A stretch of 64,000 bases of DNA, taken from NCBI RefSeq assembly GCF_001704415.2, contig NC_030817.1, positions 52,251,550 to 52,315,549 on the forward strand. The letters run 5' to 3'. The position numbers and the translations under genes were made by a program. Positions within the stretch are counted from its first letter, which is position 1. Each line of letters starts with the position of its first letter. The stretch comes from Capra hircus (taxonomy: Eukaryota > Chordata > Mammalia > Artiodactyla > Bovidae). Of the stretch, positions 53,784-64,000 are shown one piece after another. Under the pieces are notes generated by a model that searched no databases, was not told the origin of the DNA, and saw only the letters and a program-made list of their open reading frames with translations.

Positions 53784-56700
53784 CCCTGTTTGAGTTTCCT
53801 GAGCCATACAGCAAATTCCCATTGGCTATCTATTTTACATATGGTAATGTAAGTTTCCATGTTACACTTTCTATACATCTCACCCTCTCCTCCCCTGTCC
53901 CCATGTCCATAAGTCTATTTTCTAAGCCTATTTCTCTATTGCTGCCCCATAAATAAATTCTTCAGTACCATTTTTCTAGATTCCATCTATATGCATTAGA
54001 ATATATTTATCTTTCTCTTTCTGACTTACTTCATTCTATATAATAGGTTTCAGGTTCATCCAACTCATTAGAACTGACTCAAATGCATTCATTTTTATGG
54101 CTGAATAATATTCCATTGTGTATATATACCACAATTTCTTTATCCATTCATCTGTTGATGGACATCTAGGTTGCTTCCATGTTCTAGCTATTGTAAATAG
54201 TGCTGCAGTGAGCAATGGGATACATGTGTCTTTTTCAATTTTGGTTTCCTCAGGGTATATGCCTAGGAGTGGGATTGCTGGGTCATATGGTGGTTTTATT
54301 CCTAATTATTTAAGGAATCTCCATACCGTCTTCCATAGTGGCTGTCAATTTACATTTGCTCCAAAAGTGCAAGAGCGTTCCCTTTTCTCCACACCCTCTC
54401 CAGCATTTATTGTTTGTAGACTTTTTGATGATGGCCATTCTGACCAGTGTAGGGCGATATCTCATTGTAGTTTTGGTTTGCATAGCTCTAATAATGAGTG
54501 ATGTTGAGCATTGTTTCATGTGTTTGTTAGCCATCTGTATGTCTTCTTTGGAGAAATGTCTGTTTAGGTCTTTTCCCCACTTTTTGATTGGGTTGTTTGT
54601 TTTTCTGGTATAGAGTTGTATGAGCTGCTTATATATTTTGGAAATTAATCCTTTGTTTCATTTGCTATTATTTTCTCCTACTCTGAGGGTTGTCTTTACA
54701 CCTTGCTTAGTGTTTCCTTTGCTGTGCAAAAGCTTTTAAGTTTAATCAGGTCCCACTTGTTTACTTTTGTTTTTATTTCCATTACTCTAGGAGGTGGGTC
54801 ATAGAGGATCTTTCTTTGATTTATGTCATCAAGTGTTCTGCCTGTGTTTTTCTCTAAGAGTTTTACAGTTTCTGGTCTTACATTTAGGTCTTTAATCCAT
54901 TTTGAGTTTATCTTTGTGTATGGTGTTAGGAAGTGTTCTAATTTCTTTCTTTTACATGTAGTTGTCCAGTTTTCTCAGCACCATTTATTGAAGAGGCTGT
55001 CTTTGCCCCATTGTGTATTCTTGCCTCCTTTGTCAAAAATAAAGTACCCATAGGTGTGTGGGCTTATTTCTGGGCTTTCTATCTTGTTCCATTGGTCTGT
55101 ATTTCTGTTTTTGTGTCGGTACCATACTGTCTTGATGACTGTAGCTTTGTAGTATAATCTAAAGTCAGGAAGGTTGACTCCTCCAGCTCCATTCTTCTTT
55201 CTCAAGACTGCTTTGGTTATTCGGGGTCTTTGGTATTTCCATATGAATTGTGAAATGTTTTTGTTCTAGTTCTGTGAAAAATGTCATTGGTAGTTTGATA
55301 GGGATCGCATTGAATCTGTAGATTGTGGTTGATAGTATAGTCATTTTTACAGTATTGATTCTTCCTACCCAGGAACATGGAATATCTCTCCATCTGTTTA
55401 TGTCATCTTTGACTTCTTTCATTAGTGTCTTATAATTTTCTGTGTACAGCTCTTTTGTCTCCTTAGGTAAGTTTATTCCTAGATATTTAATTCTTTCTGT
55501 TGCAATGGTGAATGGGATTGATTGCTTAATTTCTCTTTCTGATTTTTCATTGTTAGTATATAGAAATACAAGTGATTTCTGTGCATTGATTTTATATCCT
55601 GCAACTTTGTTAATTTCACTGATTAGCTCTAGTAATTTTCCAATACTATGTTTAGGGTTTTCTGTGTACAGTATCATGTCATCTGCAAATAGTGAGAGCT
55701 TTATTTCTTTTCTGATCTGGATTCCTTTTATTTCTTTGATTCCTTTTATTTCTGTGATTGCTGTAGCTAGGACTTCTAGAACTATGTTGAATAATAGTGG
55801 TGAAAGTGGACACCCTTGTCTTGTTCCTGATCTTAGGGGGAATGCTTTCAGTTTTTCACCATTGAGAATAATGTTTACTGTAGGTTTATAATATATGCCC
55901 TTTACTGTGTTGAGGTAGGTTTCTTCTATGTCCATTTTTTGAAGAGTTTTAATCATAAATGGGTGCTGAATTTTGTCAAAGGCTTTTTCTGTATCTATTG
56001 AGATGATCATATGGTTTTTATCTTTCAATTTGTTAATATGGTATATCACATTGATTGACTTGTGTAGATTGAAGAATCCTTGCATCCCTGGAATAAACCC
56101 AAGTTGTTCATGGTGAGCTTTTTGATGTGTTGCTGAATTCTGTTTGCTAAAATTTTGTTGAGGATTTTTGCATCTATGTTCATCAATGATGTTGGTCTGT
56201 AGTTTTCTTTCTTTGTGTTGTCTTTGTCTGGTTTTCATATCAGGTGATGGTGGCCTCTTAGAATGAGTTTGGAAGTGTTCCTTCAGTTCAGTTCAGTTCA
56301 GTCACTCAGTCATGTCTGACTCTTTGCGACCCCATGAATCACAGCATGCCAGGCCTCCCTGTCCATCACCATCTCCCGGAGTTCACCCAAACTCACATCC
56401 ATCGAGTCGGTGATGCCATCCAGCCATCTCATCCTCCATCGTCCCCTTCTCCTCCTGCCCCCGATCCCTCCCAGCATCAGAGTCTTTTCCAATGAGTCAA
56501 CTCTTCCCATGAGGTGGCCAAAGTACTGGAGTTTCAGCTTTACCATCAATCCTTCCAAAGAACACCCAGGGCTGATCTCTTTCAGAATGGACTGGTTGGA
56601 TCTCCTTGCAGTCCAAGGGACTCTCAAGAGTCTTCTCCCACACCACAGTTCAAAAGCATCAATTATTCGACTCTTGGCTTTCTTCACAGTCCATACATGA

Positions 56701-58420
56701 GAGTCTTGCATCCATACATGACCACTGGAAAAACCATAGCCTTGACTAGACATACCTTTGTTGGCAAAGTAATGTCTCTGCTTTTGAATATGCTATCTAG
56801 GTTGGTCATAACTTTTCTTCCAAGGAGTAAGCGTCTTTTAATTTCATGGCTGCAGTCACTATCTGCAGTGATTTTGGAGCCCAAAAGAATAAAGTCTGAC
56901 ACTGTTTCCACTGTTTCTCCATCTATTTGTCATGAAGTGATGGGACCAGATGCCATGATCTTCATTTTCTGAATGTTGAGCTTTAAGCCAACTTTTTCGC
57001 TCTCCTCTTTCACTTTCATCAAGAGGCTTTTTAGTTCCTCTTCACTTTCTGCCATAAGGATGGTGTCATCTGCATATCTGAGGTTATTGATATTTTTCCT
57101 GGCAGTCTTGATTCCAGCTTGTGCTTCTTCTAGCCCAGTGTTTCTCATGATGTACTCTGCATATAAGTTAAATAAGCAGGTTGACAATATACAGCCTTGA
57201 CATACTCCTTTTCCTATTTGGAACCAGTCTGTTGTTCCTTCCTCTGCAGTTTTTTGAAAGAGTTTTAGAAGGATAGGCATTAGCTCTTCTCTAAATGTTG
57301 GATAGATTTCTTCCGTGAAGCCATCTGGTCCTGGGCTTCTGTTTTTTGGGAGATTTTTGATCACAGTTATCACAGTTTCAATTTCAGTGCTTATAATTGT
57401 ATTGTTCATAATTTCTATTTCTTCCTGATTCAGTCTTGAAAGATTGAACTTTTCTAAGAATCTGTCCATTTCTCCCAGGTTATCCATTTTATTGCCATAT
57501 AGTTGTTCACAATAGTCTCTTATGATCCTTTGTATTTCTGCATTGTCTGTTGTAACCTCTCCTGTTTGTTGATTTGATTCTTCTCTCTTTTTTCCTGATG
57601 AGTCTGGCTAAAGGTTTGTCAATTTTGTGTATCTTCCCCAAGAACCCACTTTTGGTTTTATTAATCTTTACTATTGTTTCTTTCATTTCTTTTTCATTTG
57701 TTTCTGCTCTGCTCTTTATGATTTCTTTCCTTCTACTATTTCTTTTGTTCTTTTTTTCTAGTTGTTTTAGGTGTAAAGTTAGGTTGGCTATTTGATGTTT
57801 TTCTTGTTTCTTGAGGTAGGATTGTAATGCTATAAACGTCCCTCTTAGAACTGCTTTTGCTGCATCCCATAGGTTTTGAGTTGTCATGTTTTCATTGTCA
57901 TTTGTTTCTAAAAATTTTTTGATTTCCCTTTTGATTTCTTCAGTAACCTGTTGGTTATTTAGCAACATATTGTTTAATCTCCATGTGTTTGTGTTTCTTG
58001 CAGCTTTTTTCTTGTAATTGATACCTAGTCTCATAGCGTTGTGGTCAGTGAAGATGCTTGACATGATTTCAGTTTTCTTAAATTTACTGAGATTTGATTT
58101 GTGACCCAAGATGTGGTCTGTCCTGGAGAATGTTCCATGTGCACTTGAGAAGAAGGTGTATTCTTCTGCATTTGGATGGAATGTCCTGAAGATATTAATG
58201 AGATCCGTCTCATCTAATGTGTCATTTAAGACTTGTGTTTCCTTATTAATTTTCTGTTTTGATGATCTGTCCATTGGTGTGAGTGGGGTGTTAAAGTCTC
58301 CCACTATGATTGTGTTGCTGTCAATTTCTCTTTTTATGTCTGTTAGTATTTGTCTTATATATTGAGGTGCTCCTATATCATGAACCCCTTTTATTAATGT
58401 TGAATTATTTTCTAATATAG
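53784..58420 (-). mobile_element. Ruminant L1, antisense, 5'-truncated, broken by BovB
   Basis: Minus-strand L1 from 3' UTR (53784-54060) through ORF2 to inside the endonuclease. In protein order: 58493-57507 carries endonuclease motifs IIVGDFNTPL, FSRTDHILG and FTDHNAMRL, then the linker; 57487-57240 has IKNLPKNRSPGPDGF; 56238-55165 has the RT core (IISIDTEKAFDKIQHPF, TRQGCPLSPLLF, catalytic LSLFADDMILY); 55205-54975 and 54534-54310 hold the C-terminal part (KWC, CWRGCGEKGTLLHFW) in other frames. Frameshifts near 55200 and a BovB insertion kill it. ORF1 and 5' UTR are absent. Confidence 0.94.
56284..57241 (-). mobile_element. BovB inserted in L1 ORF2
   Basis: Antisense BovB of about 950 bases with four TTCAG-type tail units at 56282-56301. 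L1 text stops at GGAAGTGTTCC and resumes at CTCTGCAGTTTTTTGAAAG. TGTTCCTTC is present at both borders (56276-56284 and 57233-57241), either a target duplication or microhomology, as the BovB consensus itself reads GGAACA here. It covers the RT catalytic block (LRYADDTILM) and C-terminus, with a frameshift near 56690 and an in-frame stop at about 56929. Confidence 0.95.
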
Positions 58421-58574
58421 ATATATCCCGAGGCTCTCTTACAAAATGCAGTGAAAACATGGGAACAGACCAAAATTTACACAAAGGGGACAAACAAGTT
58501 GTAGAGCAATAATAACGTCTTCTCAGGATGATATAGGATGTTTCTCTCTGTTTCTACTCCCGTCTCTCACCTCC
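58421..58574. other. Short spacer between L1 copies
   Basis: Unassigned. Confidence 0.4.
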
Positions 58575-58920
58575 TTTTTCTTTTTTTTTTAGACTTTTTA
58601 GTTTGTATTGGCATATAGCTGATTAAAGGGCTTCCCCAGTGGCTCAGCATTAGAGAATCCGCCTGCAATGCAAGAGATGTGCGTTCAATCCCTGGGTCAG
58701 GAAGGTCCCTGGAGGAGGGCTTGGTAACCCACTCCAGTATTCTTGCCTGGAGAATCCCATGGATGGAGGAGCCTGGCTACAGTCCATAGGGTCGCAGAGT
58801 TGGACATGACTGAAGTGACTGAGCACACACATAGCCTATTAATAATGTTGTGATAGTTTCAGGTGAACAGTGAAGGGACTCAGCCATACATACATATCAT
58901 AACACCTCTTGATCATGCCA
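58575..58920 (-). mobile_element. L1 3' end, antisense, with Bov-tA insert
   Basis: T-rich start, then TTGTATTGGCATATAGCTG before and GTTGTGATAGTTTCAGGTG after the SINE, the reverse of a ruminant L1 end. Confidence 0.85.
58628..58832 (+). mobile_element. Bov-tA SINE nested in L1 tail
   Basis: GGGCTTCCCCAGTGGCTCAG to GACTGAGCACACACATAG. ATAGCTGATTA and ATAGCCTATTA on the two sides look like a worn duplication. Confidence 0.93.
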
Positions 58921-58964
58921 ATATTTTGTTAGGCCGTAACACCCATATTAGAAGCTTAGATTAT

Positions 58965-59345
58965 GATACAGTAGTCCCAAGGGAATATACCCCAAGACTC
59001 CCAGTGGGTGCCTGAAACTGGGGATAGCACTGAAGCCTCCCTGTATATATACTATGTTTTTTCCTATATACTTATCCCTGTGAGAAAGTTTAATTTATAA
59101 CTTAGGCAAAATAAGAGATTAACAATAATTAATAATAAAATAGAATAATTATAAGAGTTTACTGTAAAAAATATTGTATGAATGTGGTCTCTCTCTCAGA
59201 ATATCTTAGTGTAGTGTATTTACGTTTGCAAGGTTGTGAGATTATAAAATGCCTATGTGAAGAGATGAAGTAAAATGAATGACATAGGCATTCTGTAAGT
59301 GTCATTGCTTTTTAAATGCCGTATGCTACCATGTCACAAGCTGTA
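58965..59345 (+). repeat. Tigger-like DNA transposon remnant
   Basis: Starts at ACAGTAGTCCC, a Tigger-type inverted-repeat end, then CCAAGACTCCCAGTGGGTGC, TATATATACTATGTTTTTTC, ATTAACAATAATTAATAATA and ATGCCTATGTGAAGAGATG, all in the order of a TcMar-Tigger internal-deletion element. The far end is not recognisable. Confidence 0.75.
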
Positions 59346-59713
59346 AGAGAAGATCTGCCTAAGCATGAAACTCAAGTCATGTCTGTGGTTAGACATTTGG
59401 GACCCTGTTCTGGACTTTTAACCACCTCCTTGCCATCATTGATCAGACAGCCAAGTGATAGAGTCATTCTGCCACCTAACTGCCGCAACCAAGAGCTGTA
59501 CCTGGAAGACAGCTGCCCAAAGACCTGAAAAGGGAAATTTTGGAATGAATACATCAGTAGTTCATCTGTAATATTACATCAAGATAAAACAGGACAACTG
59601 GTCAGAATTCAGTGGAGGTTCTTGTTTAACTAAATCTATTGAGTCATGCCTACAGCTACATGTGAGCCTCAAGACTGCCTTTTATGATGTGTGTTTTTTG
59701 AGAAGAAAGGAAG
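59346..59713. other. Intron 4, nothing assigned
   Basis: The open frame at 59316-59528 has no domain. Confidence 0.5.
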
Positions 59714-59793
59714 GGGGCTTCCCTGGTGGTCCATTGGTTAAGAGTCTGCCTGCCAATGCAGGGGACACAGGTTTGATCCCTGGTTCAGGAAGA
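59714..59793 (+). mobile_element. CHR-type SINE, head only
   Basis: GGGGCTTCCCTGGTGGTCC to TTTGATCCCTGGTTCAGG; the 3' part is missing. Confidence 0.85.
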
Positions 59794-59960
59794 CATACTA
59801 TTCCGTCACGTGTTTCTTCATGACAGTATATTGTGGGCCTCCTTCCAGGATGCACATGACCTGACTGACTTTTTAATTAAATATGGGATATTCTGTTCCA
59901 TGTATGTATCATAATTTAATATATTTAGCCACTCCTGTATTAATGGAAATGTGTGTTGTA

Positions 59961-60203
59961 GCTCTGATACTTTGACCACCTGATGCGAAGAGCTGACTCA
60001 TTGGAAAAGATCCTGATGCTGGGAAAGATTCAGGGTAGGAGGAGAAGGGGGAGACAGAGGATGAGATGGTTGGATGGCATCATTGACTCAATGGACATGA
60101 GTCTGAGCAAGCTCCAGGAGATGATGGACAGGGAAGCCTGGTGTGCTGCAGTCCATGGGGTTGCAAAGAGTCAGACATGACTGAGTGACTGAACAACAAC
60201 AAT
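59961..60203 (+). mobile_element. BovB 3' end
   Basis: In sense: TTTGACCACCTGATGCGAAG, coding the MRRADSLEKILMLGKIQGRR end of BovB, to GACTGAGTGACTGAACAACAACA. Heavily truncated; a one-base loss (EMMDREAW) alters the frame. Confidence 0.94.
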
Positions 60204-60689
60204 GTTGTAGTGTTTGTGTTTGCAAGTGAGACAAAATATGGAAGCCAAGCTATAGCTAGTGCAAATCTGTGAGCCATGAGCTTTAGGATCATTTTGAGAC
60301 CTTTTCAAGTAACTTATTTAAAATAGTCTGTCCCTTGAACTGCTTTGTGAAGATGATAAACTGCTATGATGTAAATTTCCATCTAACAAATTTCCATCCA
60401 ATAAGCTGTTATTTGAATTGGAAAATAATATTTTTGTATTTCATGGTAACTTAAAAATTCCGATTTCTCCAAATATAATTTAGATAATGTTTTGCTTAAA
60501 AATTTTGAGCTCAAAGTTAAAAAGAGGGGTCTGTATTTGATATTGTTTTTTAGGCATCATTTGTGAGTGGGATGATTTTGAGGACTAAATGAACTAATAT
60601 TTAGTTCATGCATAAGTCCGTGTTTAATTCATGCATAATATTATGCATCTTGGACAGTGCATGGTACGAAGTAAATATTCCTTATAGTC
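60204..60689. other. Intron 4, nothing assigned
   Basis: AT-rich; a short direct repeat TTCATGCATAA occurs at about 60605 and 60629. Confidence 0.45.
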
Positions 60690-60775
60690 ATTCATTGGCA
60701 AGTATTTATTGAGCCCCTACTACAAGCAAGGCAATGTGCTCAGCACTAGGGTTTTAGTGATAGAAAAGGCAGTTG
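60690..60775 (-). repeat. MIR-like fragment, antisense
   Basis: AAGTATTTATTGAGCCCCTAC and CAATGTGCTCAGCACTAGG resemble the reversed MIR end. Confidence 0.5.
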
Positions 60776-60856
60776 CCCTTCTTCCTTAAATGTAGTTTAT
60801 ATTCCTTCTAATAGGAGAGATAGACATTAAGCAAATTATTGCAAAATAATTATTTA

Positions 60857-61245
60857 TTTTACTTATGATTCTGGTTTATAGATTTGGGGGGAGTTTCTAT
60901 AGAAATGATCGTATCATCTGCATATATTGGCAGTTTAATTTCTTCTTTTCTGATCCTCATATCCTTTGTCTTTTTTGTCATCTTGTACTGGGTAAAATCT
61001 TCAGTACAGTTCATTAGAAATTTAACAATGAGCATCTTTCTCTTGTTTTCAACTTTAATGAGAATACTTCCAGAGTTTTTCCATTTTTTGGATGATGATT
61101 AATCATGGATTCATCAGATTTGGGAAGTTTTCTTGCACTCCAGATTTACTAAGACTGTTTATAATTTGTATTGAGTTTTCTCAAGTGTTTTTGCATCTAT
61201 TCAAATCACAGATTTCTCTCTTAATCTGTTAATGTAAATTTAGCA
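60857..61245 (-). mobile_element. L1 RT fragment, inverted part
   Basis: Reverse reading gives old L1 RT sequence around the catalytic block (complement of GATCGTATCATCTGCATAT). It lies head-on against the sense L1 segment that follows. Confidence 0.65.
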
Positions 61246-61249
61246 AGGT

Positions 61250-62690
61250 GGTTACTAATATTAAAGTACAAAGATCAGTTTCTTTACTAAAAACCAATAG
61301 GAAATAACTAGAAAACATACTTAAAATGAAGATGTTATTTAAACTAAAATCAGGGAATGTGTAATAACTGGGCATATATCTAACAAAAATTGTTCAACAC
61401 TTCTTGAAAATTAAAAAAAATTGGTTAAGAAATAATGAGAAAATATAAATAAATAGAAACAGGTGTTATATTCAAGGGTAGGAAGTCTTTAATATCTTTA
61501 AAAATATCAGTTTTCACAAATTAATCTTCAGAATCAATGAAATTCCAATTAGATTCCAGAGTTTTATGGAGAAGCTTGATAAGATGATCCTAATGTTTGT
61601 ACATCAGTTAAGAGTCAGAAATACTCAAGATACTTATGAAGATGATCAAAGAGGGGAGAGTTGCCCTACTAGATACCAAGACTTGCTATGAAACTGTAGT
61701 TATTAAGATGTTATGTTGATGGCTTAGGGATAGAGAAATTAAACAGTGGAACAGGATAGAAAGTCCAGAATTGAATCACACATGTATGGGACTTTGATAT
61801 ATGTCATAGATGGTGTAGCAGATCCATGGAGAAAGAAGAGACTGTTAAGTAAATGGAGCTAGAAAATTTATTATCCATTTCAAAAAAGATTCATTTTTTT
61901 CCCTATCTCATATCAGATATAAAATCACCTCCAGATGAGTAAAGGACTTAAATGCTGAAGATAAGACTTAAAACTTTTAATAGAAACATATAGAGAAATA
62001 TCTTTTAGACCTTTTGGTAGGGGAGGATTTCTTCTTGATATAGAAGGCATTGAGAAGTTTATGTTAAAATTTCAAGTGTTGCTCACCATTCTTAAATAAG
62101 AAAATGAGAAGTTACAAATGGAGGAAGACATTGTATAGTAAAAAATTGTGTCAAGAATATATGTACAAGCTGAGAATAATGCAAACAATCCAGTGTAACA
62201 GTGGGTAAGAGACATGAACTGACATCAAAGAAGAAACACTCATGGCCGATAAACATGTGAGGAGATTCAGTAGCATTGGTTGATATTGAAATGAAAATTT
62301 CAAAAAGCAGCAATATATGCTTTCTCACTCCCAGTAGATTGACATCTAAAATGTCCAAAAATGCCAAGCGGTAGAGAGCGTGTAGGTGCACCTAGTGAGG
62401 GCTGATATTACCTCTCAGTGCTGAACATCCACGTACTTTGAGATCCATCAGTTTATGCCCAAGATAACTTGCTGAAGTTGTACCACAGGAGGGTATGTTC
62501 ATAGCATCATTGTTCAAAATAGCAAAGTCTTGCAATAACCTAAAGTGCCCATTAGTGGAAGTTTGGAAAATAAATTGTAACAAACAATAGAATGTTATTT
62601 TGTAGTTAAGATGAATAACTACTGTAGTGTTTAACAATATAGTTGAAGCTTAGCAATAAGTGAAAACAATAAGTATCAAAATATTACTTA
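61250..62690 (+). mobile_element. Old L1 ORF2 C-terminus and 3' end
   Basis: Ordered sense matches: GAATCAATGAAATTCCAATTA, CTAGATACCAAGACTTGC, TGGAACAGGATAGAAAGTCC, AAATCACCTCCAGATGAG, then 3' parts such as CCATTAGTGGAAGTTTGG and GAATGTTATTTTGTAG. Full of stops; no intact frame. Confidence 0.75.
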
Positions 62691-62765
62691 TGACATTATG
62701 GCTTTTGTAACAGTTGAATTCAACTAATACACACATACACATGCTTTTAAGAAATATGTATGTGT

Positions 62766-63036
62766 GCTACTACTGCTAAGTCGCTTCAGTCGTGTCCGAC
62801 TCTGTGTGACCTCATAGATGGCAGCCCACCAGGCTCCGCTGTCCCTGGGATTCTCCAGGCAAGAACACTGGAGTGGGTTGCCATTTCCTTCTCCAGTGCA
62901 TGAAAGTGAAAAGTGAAAGTGAAGTCGCTTAGTCATGTCCGACTCTTAGTGACCCCATGGACTGCAGCCTACCAGGCTCCTCTATCCATGGGATTTTCCA
63001 GGCAAGAGTATAGGAGTGGGTTGCCACTGCCTTCTC
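62766..63036 (-). mobile_element. Bov-A2 SINE, full dimer, antisense
   Basis: CTACTGCTAAGTCGCTTCAG at the left (reverse of the tail), linker GTGAAAAGTGAAAGTGAAG, and CACTGCCTTCTC at the right end. Confidence 0.95.
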
Positions 63037-63100
63037 TACAATATATATGTGTATATATATATTAATACATAAACAGACATGTATGTGTGTGTGCAATACA
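63037..63100 (+). repeat. TA/TG-rich microsatellite
   Basis: ATATATATGTGTATATATAT followed by TATGTGTGTGTGC, directly after the Bov-A2. Confidence 0.85.
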
Positions 63101-63200
63101 GTCTTGAAAGGAGAACAAGGGAATGATGACACAGGATTTAAAATAGGAACAGTTATTTAAAAATAATTAACTGAATAAAGTGAGCCATGAATAAAGTGAG

Positions 63201-63768
63201 CTGCAGATGGTGACTGCAGCCATGAAATTAAAAGATGCTCGTTCCTTGGGAAGAAAAGTTATAACCAACCTAGTCAGCATATTAAAAAGCAGACCTTTGC
63301 CAACAAAGGTCTGTCTGGTCAAAGCTGTGGTTTTTCTGGTAGTCATGTATGGATGTGAGAGTTGGACAATAAAGAAGGCTGAGCACTGAAGAATTGATGC
63401 TTTTGAACTGTGGTGTTGGAGAAGATTCTTGAGATTCCATTGACCTGCAAGGAGATCAAACCAGTTAATCCTAAAGGAAATCAGTCCTGAATATTCACTG
63501 GCAGGGCTGATGCTTAAGCTGAAACTCCAATACTTTGCCACCTGATGTGAAGAGCCAACTTGTTAGAAAAGACTCTGATGCTGGGAAAGATTGAAGGCAG
63601 GAGGAGAAGGGGACAACAGAGGATAAGATGGTTGGATGGCATCACAGACTCAACGGACATAAGTTTGAGCAAGCTCTGGGAGTTGGTGAAGGACAGGGAA
63701 GCCTGGCATGCTGCAGTTCATGGGGTTGCAAAGAGACAGACACAACTGAGTGACTGGACAACAACAGC
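63201..63768 (+). mobile_element. BovB 3' end
   Basis: Sense: GCAGATGGTGACTGCAGCC (ADGDCSHEIK-type segment), GTATGGATGTGAGAGTTGG (YGCESW), then the MLGKIEGRRRRGQQR end and GACTGGACAACAACAGCC. Frameshifts separate 63207-63389 from 63560-63781. Confidence 0.94.
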
Positions 63769-64000
63769 CAGTAGAAAATGATAATAATAGTGGTAGTAAT
63801 AGTAATAATAATAAATTTTAAGAAGTTCAGCAAAAGAAAAATGTGGGGTATCTGGAAAGTGTTTAATTGCTATACCTGATCTCCAGGAAGGGTTCAGTAA
63901 GGAAGTGACTATTGTGCTTAGCTTGAAGGATGTATAGTACCTAGTCAGGTGATAAGGTCAAGGAAGAAGACTTCATCCAGAGAGAACAGCCTGGGTGAAG
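63769..64000. other. Right edge, nothing assigned
   Basis: A short AAT/AGT-rich patch (63780-63815) follows the BovB tail; the rest is unassigned intron 4. Confidence 0.5.

Larger units (their letters stand above)
4320..64000 (+). other. FAM81A: FAM81A gene span, 5' part only
   Basis: The span runs from a CpG-island first exon through coding exons at 26385-26395, 27465-27738 and 48525-48643; the last exons are not in the window. Introns are about 21.9 kb (4432-26298), 1.07 kb (26396-27464), 20.8 kb (27739-48524) and more than 15.3 kb (from 48644). All visible borders are GT/AG and phases agree: exon 2 to 3 splits an Arg codon, exon 3 to 4 is phase 0, and exon 4 ends two bases into an Arg codon. 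FAM81A is a coiled-coil protein reported at the postsynaptic density. The transcription start is not determined. Identification rests on the spelled-out peptide matching my memory of the mammalian FAM81A N-terminus. Confidence 0.88.

Noticed and set aside
1..64000. CRISPR array, phage or prokaryotic operon
   Set aside because: No regularly spaced repeats with unique spacers, no ribosome-binding-site-led gene runs. The many near-identical phrases are dispersed SINE, BovB and L1 copies.
48644..64000. Further FAM81A exons
   Set aside because: I looked for a segment opening with the last base of an Arg codon and continuing the coiled coil, with AG/GT borders, and found none; it is probably right of the window.

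Overview
This is a ruminant (Pecora: cattle, sheep, goat or a close relative) nuclear genomic window. Three things show it: spliced exons with GT/AG borders, a CpG-island promoter, and a repeat load typical of ruminants. The repeats are Bov-tA and dimeric Bov-A2 SINEs, CHR-type SINEs shared with other cetartiodactyls, BovB (RTE) retrotransposons with TTCAG-type tails, and bovine-type L1, over an older mammalian layer of MIR, L2, old L1, MaLR-type LTR, MER5-like and Tigger-like copies.

The one host gene I can support is FAM81A, on the + strand and cut off by the right edge. Positions 1-4040 are upstream flank: a Bov-A2, a BovB endonuclease fragment, a CHR SINE, MIR pieces and unassigned DNA. 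A GC-rich, CpG-rich island at about 4040-4560 holds a GC box, an RFX-like X-box, an inverted CCAAT box and a consensus splice donor (exon 1 ends at 4431). Intron 1 is about 21.9 kb. Exon 2 (26299-26395) carries the end of the 5' leader and the first 11 coding bases. Exon 3 (27465-27738) and exon 4 (48525-48643) are coding. Joined, the exons give roughly the first 135 residues of a protein whose human counterpart is about 368 residues, so the remaining coding exons should lie beyond 64000. FAM81A is a coiled-coil protein reported at the postsynaptic density.

Most of the rest is transposon debris in the FAM81A introns. The densest parts are a nest of L1 copies with SINE inserts in intron 3 (28490-31930) and an antisense L1 carrying an antisense BovB in intron 4 (53784-58420, BovB at 56284-57241). 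A second BovB (52515-53783) adjoins that L1. None of these elements is full length, but several keep long stretches of reverse transcriptase frame with the catalytic Y/FADD motif.

I found no CRISPR array, prokaryotic system, tRNA or rRNA gene, nor any sign of a wholly new system. The most useful leads are the upstream-ORF layout of the FAM81A leader, the X-box plus CCAAT promoter, inverted SINE and BovB pairs that could fold in the pre-mRNA, and a chance in-frame L1-BovB fusion frame. SINE, BovB and L1 borders are read by eye and may be off by 10-20 bases. Subfamily names are from memory of consensus sequences, not from a search.
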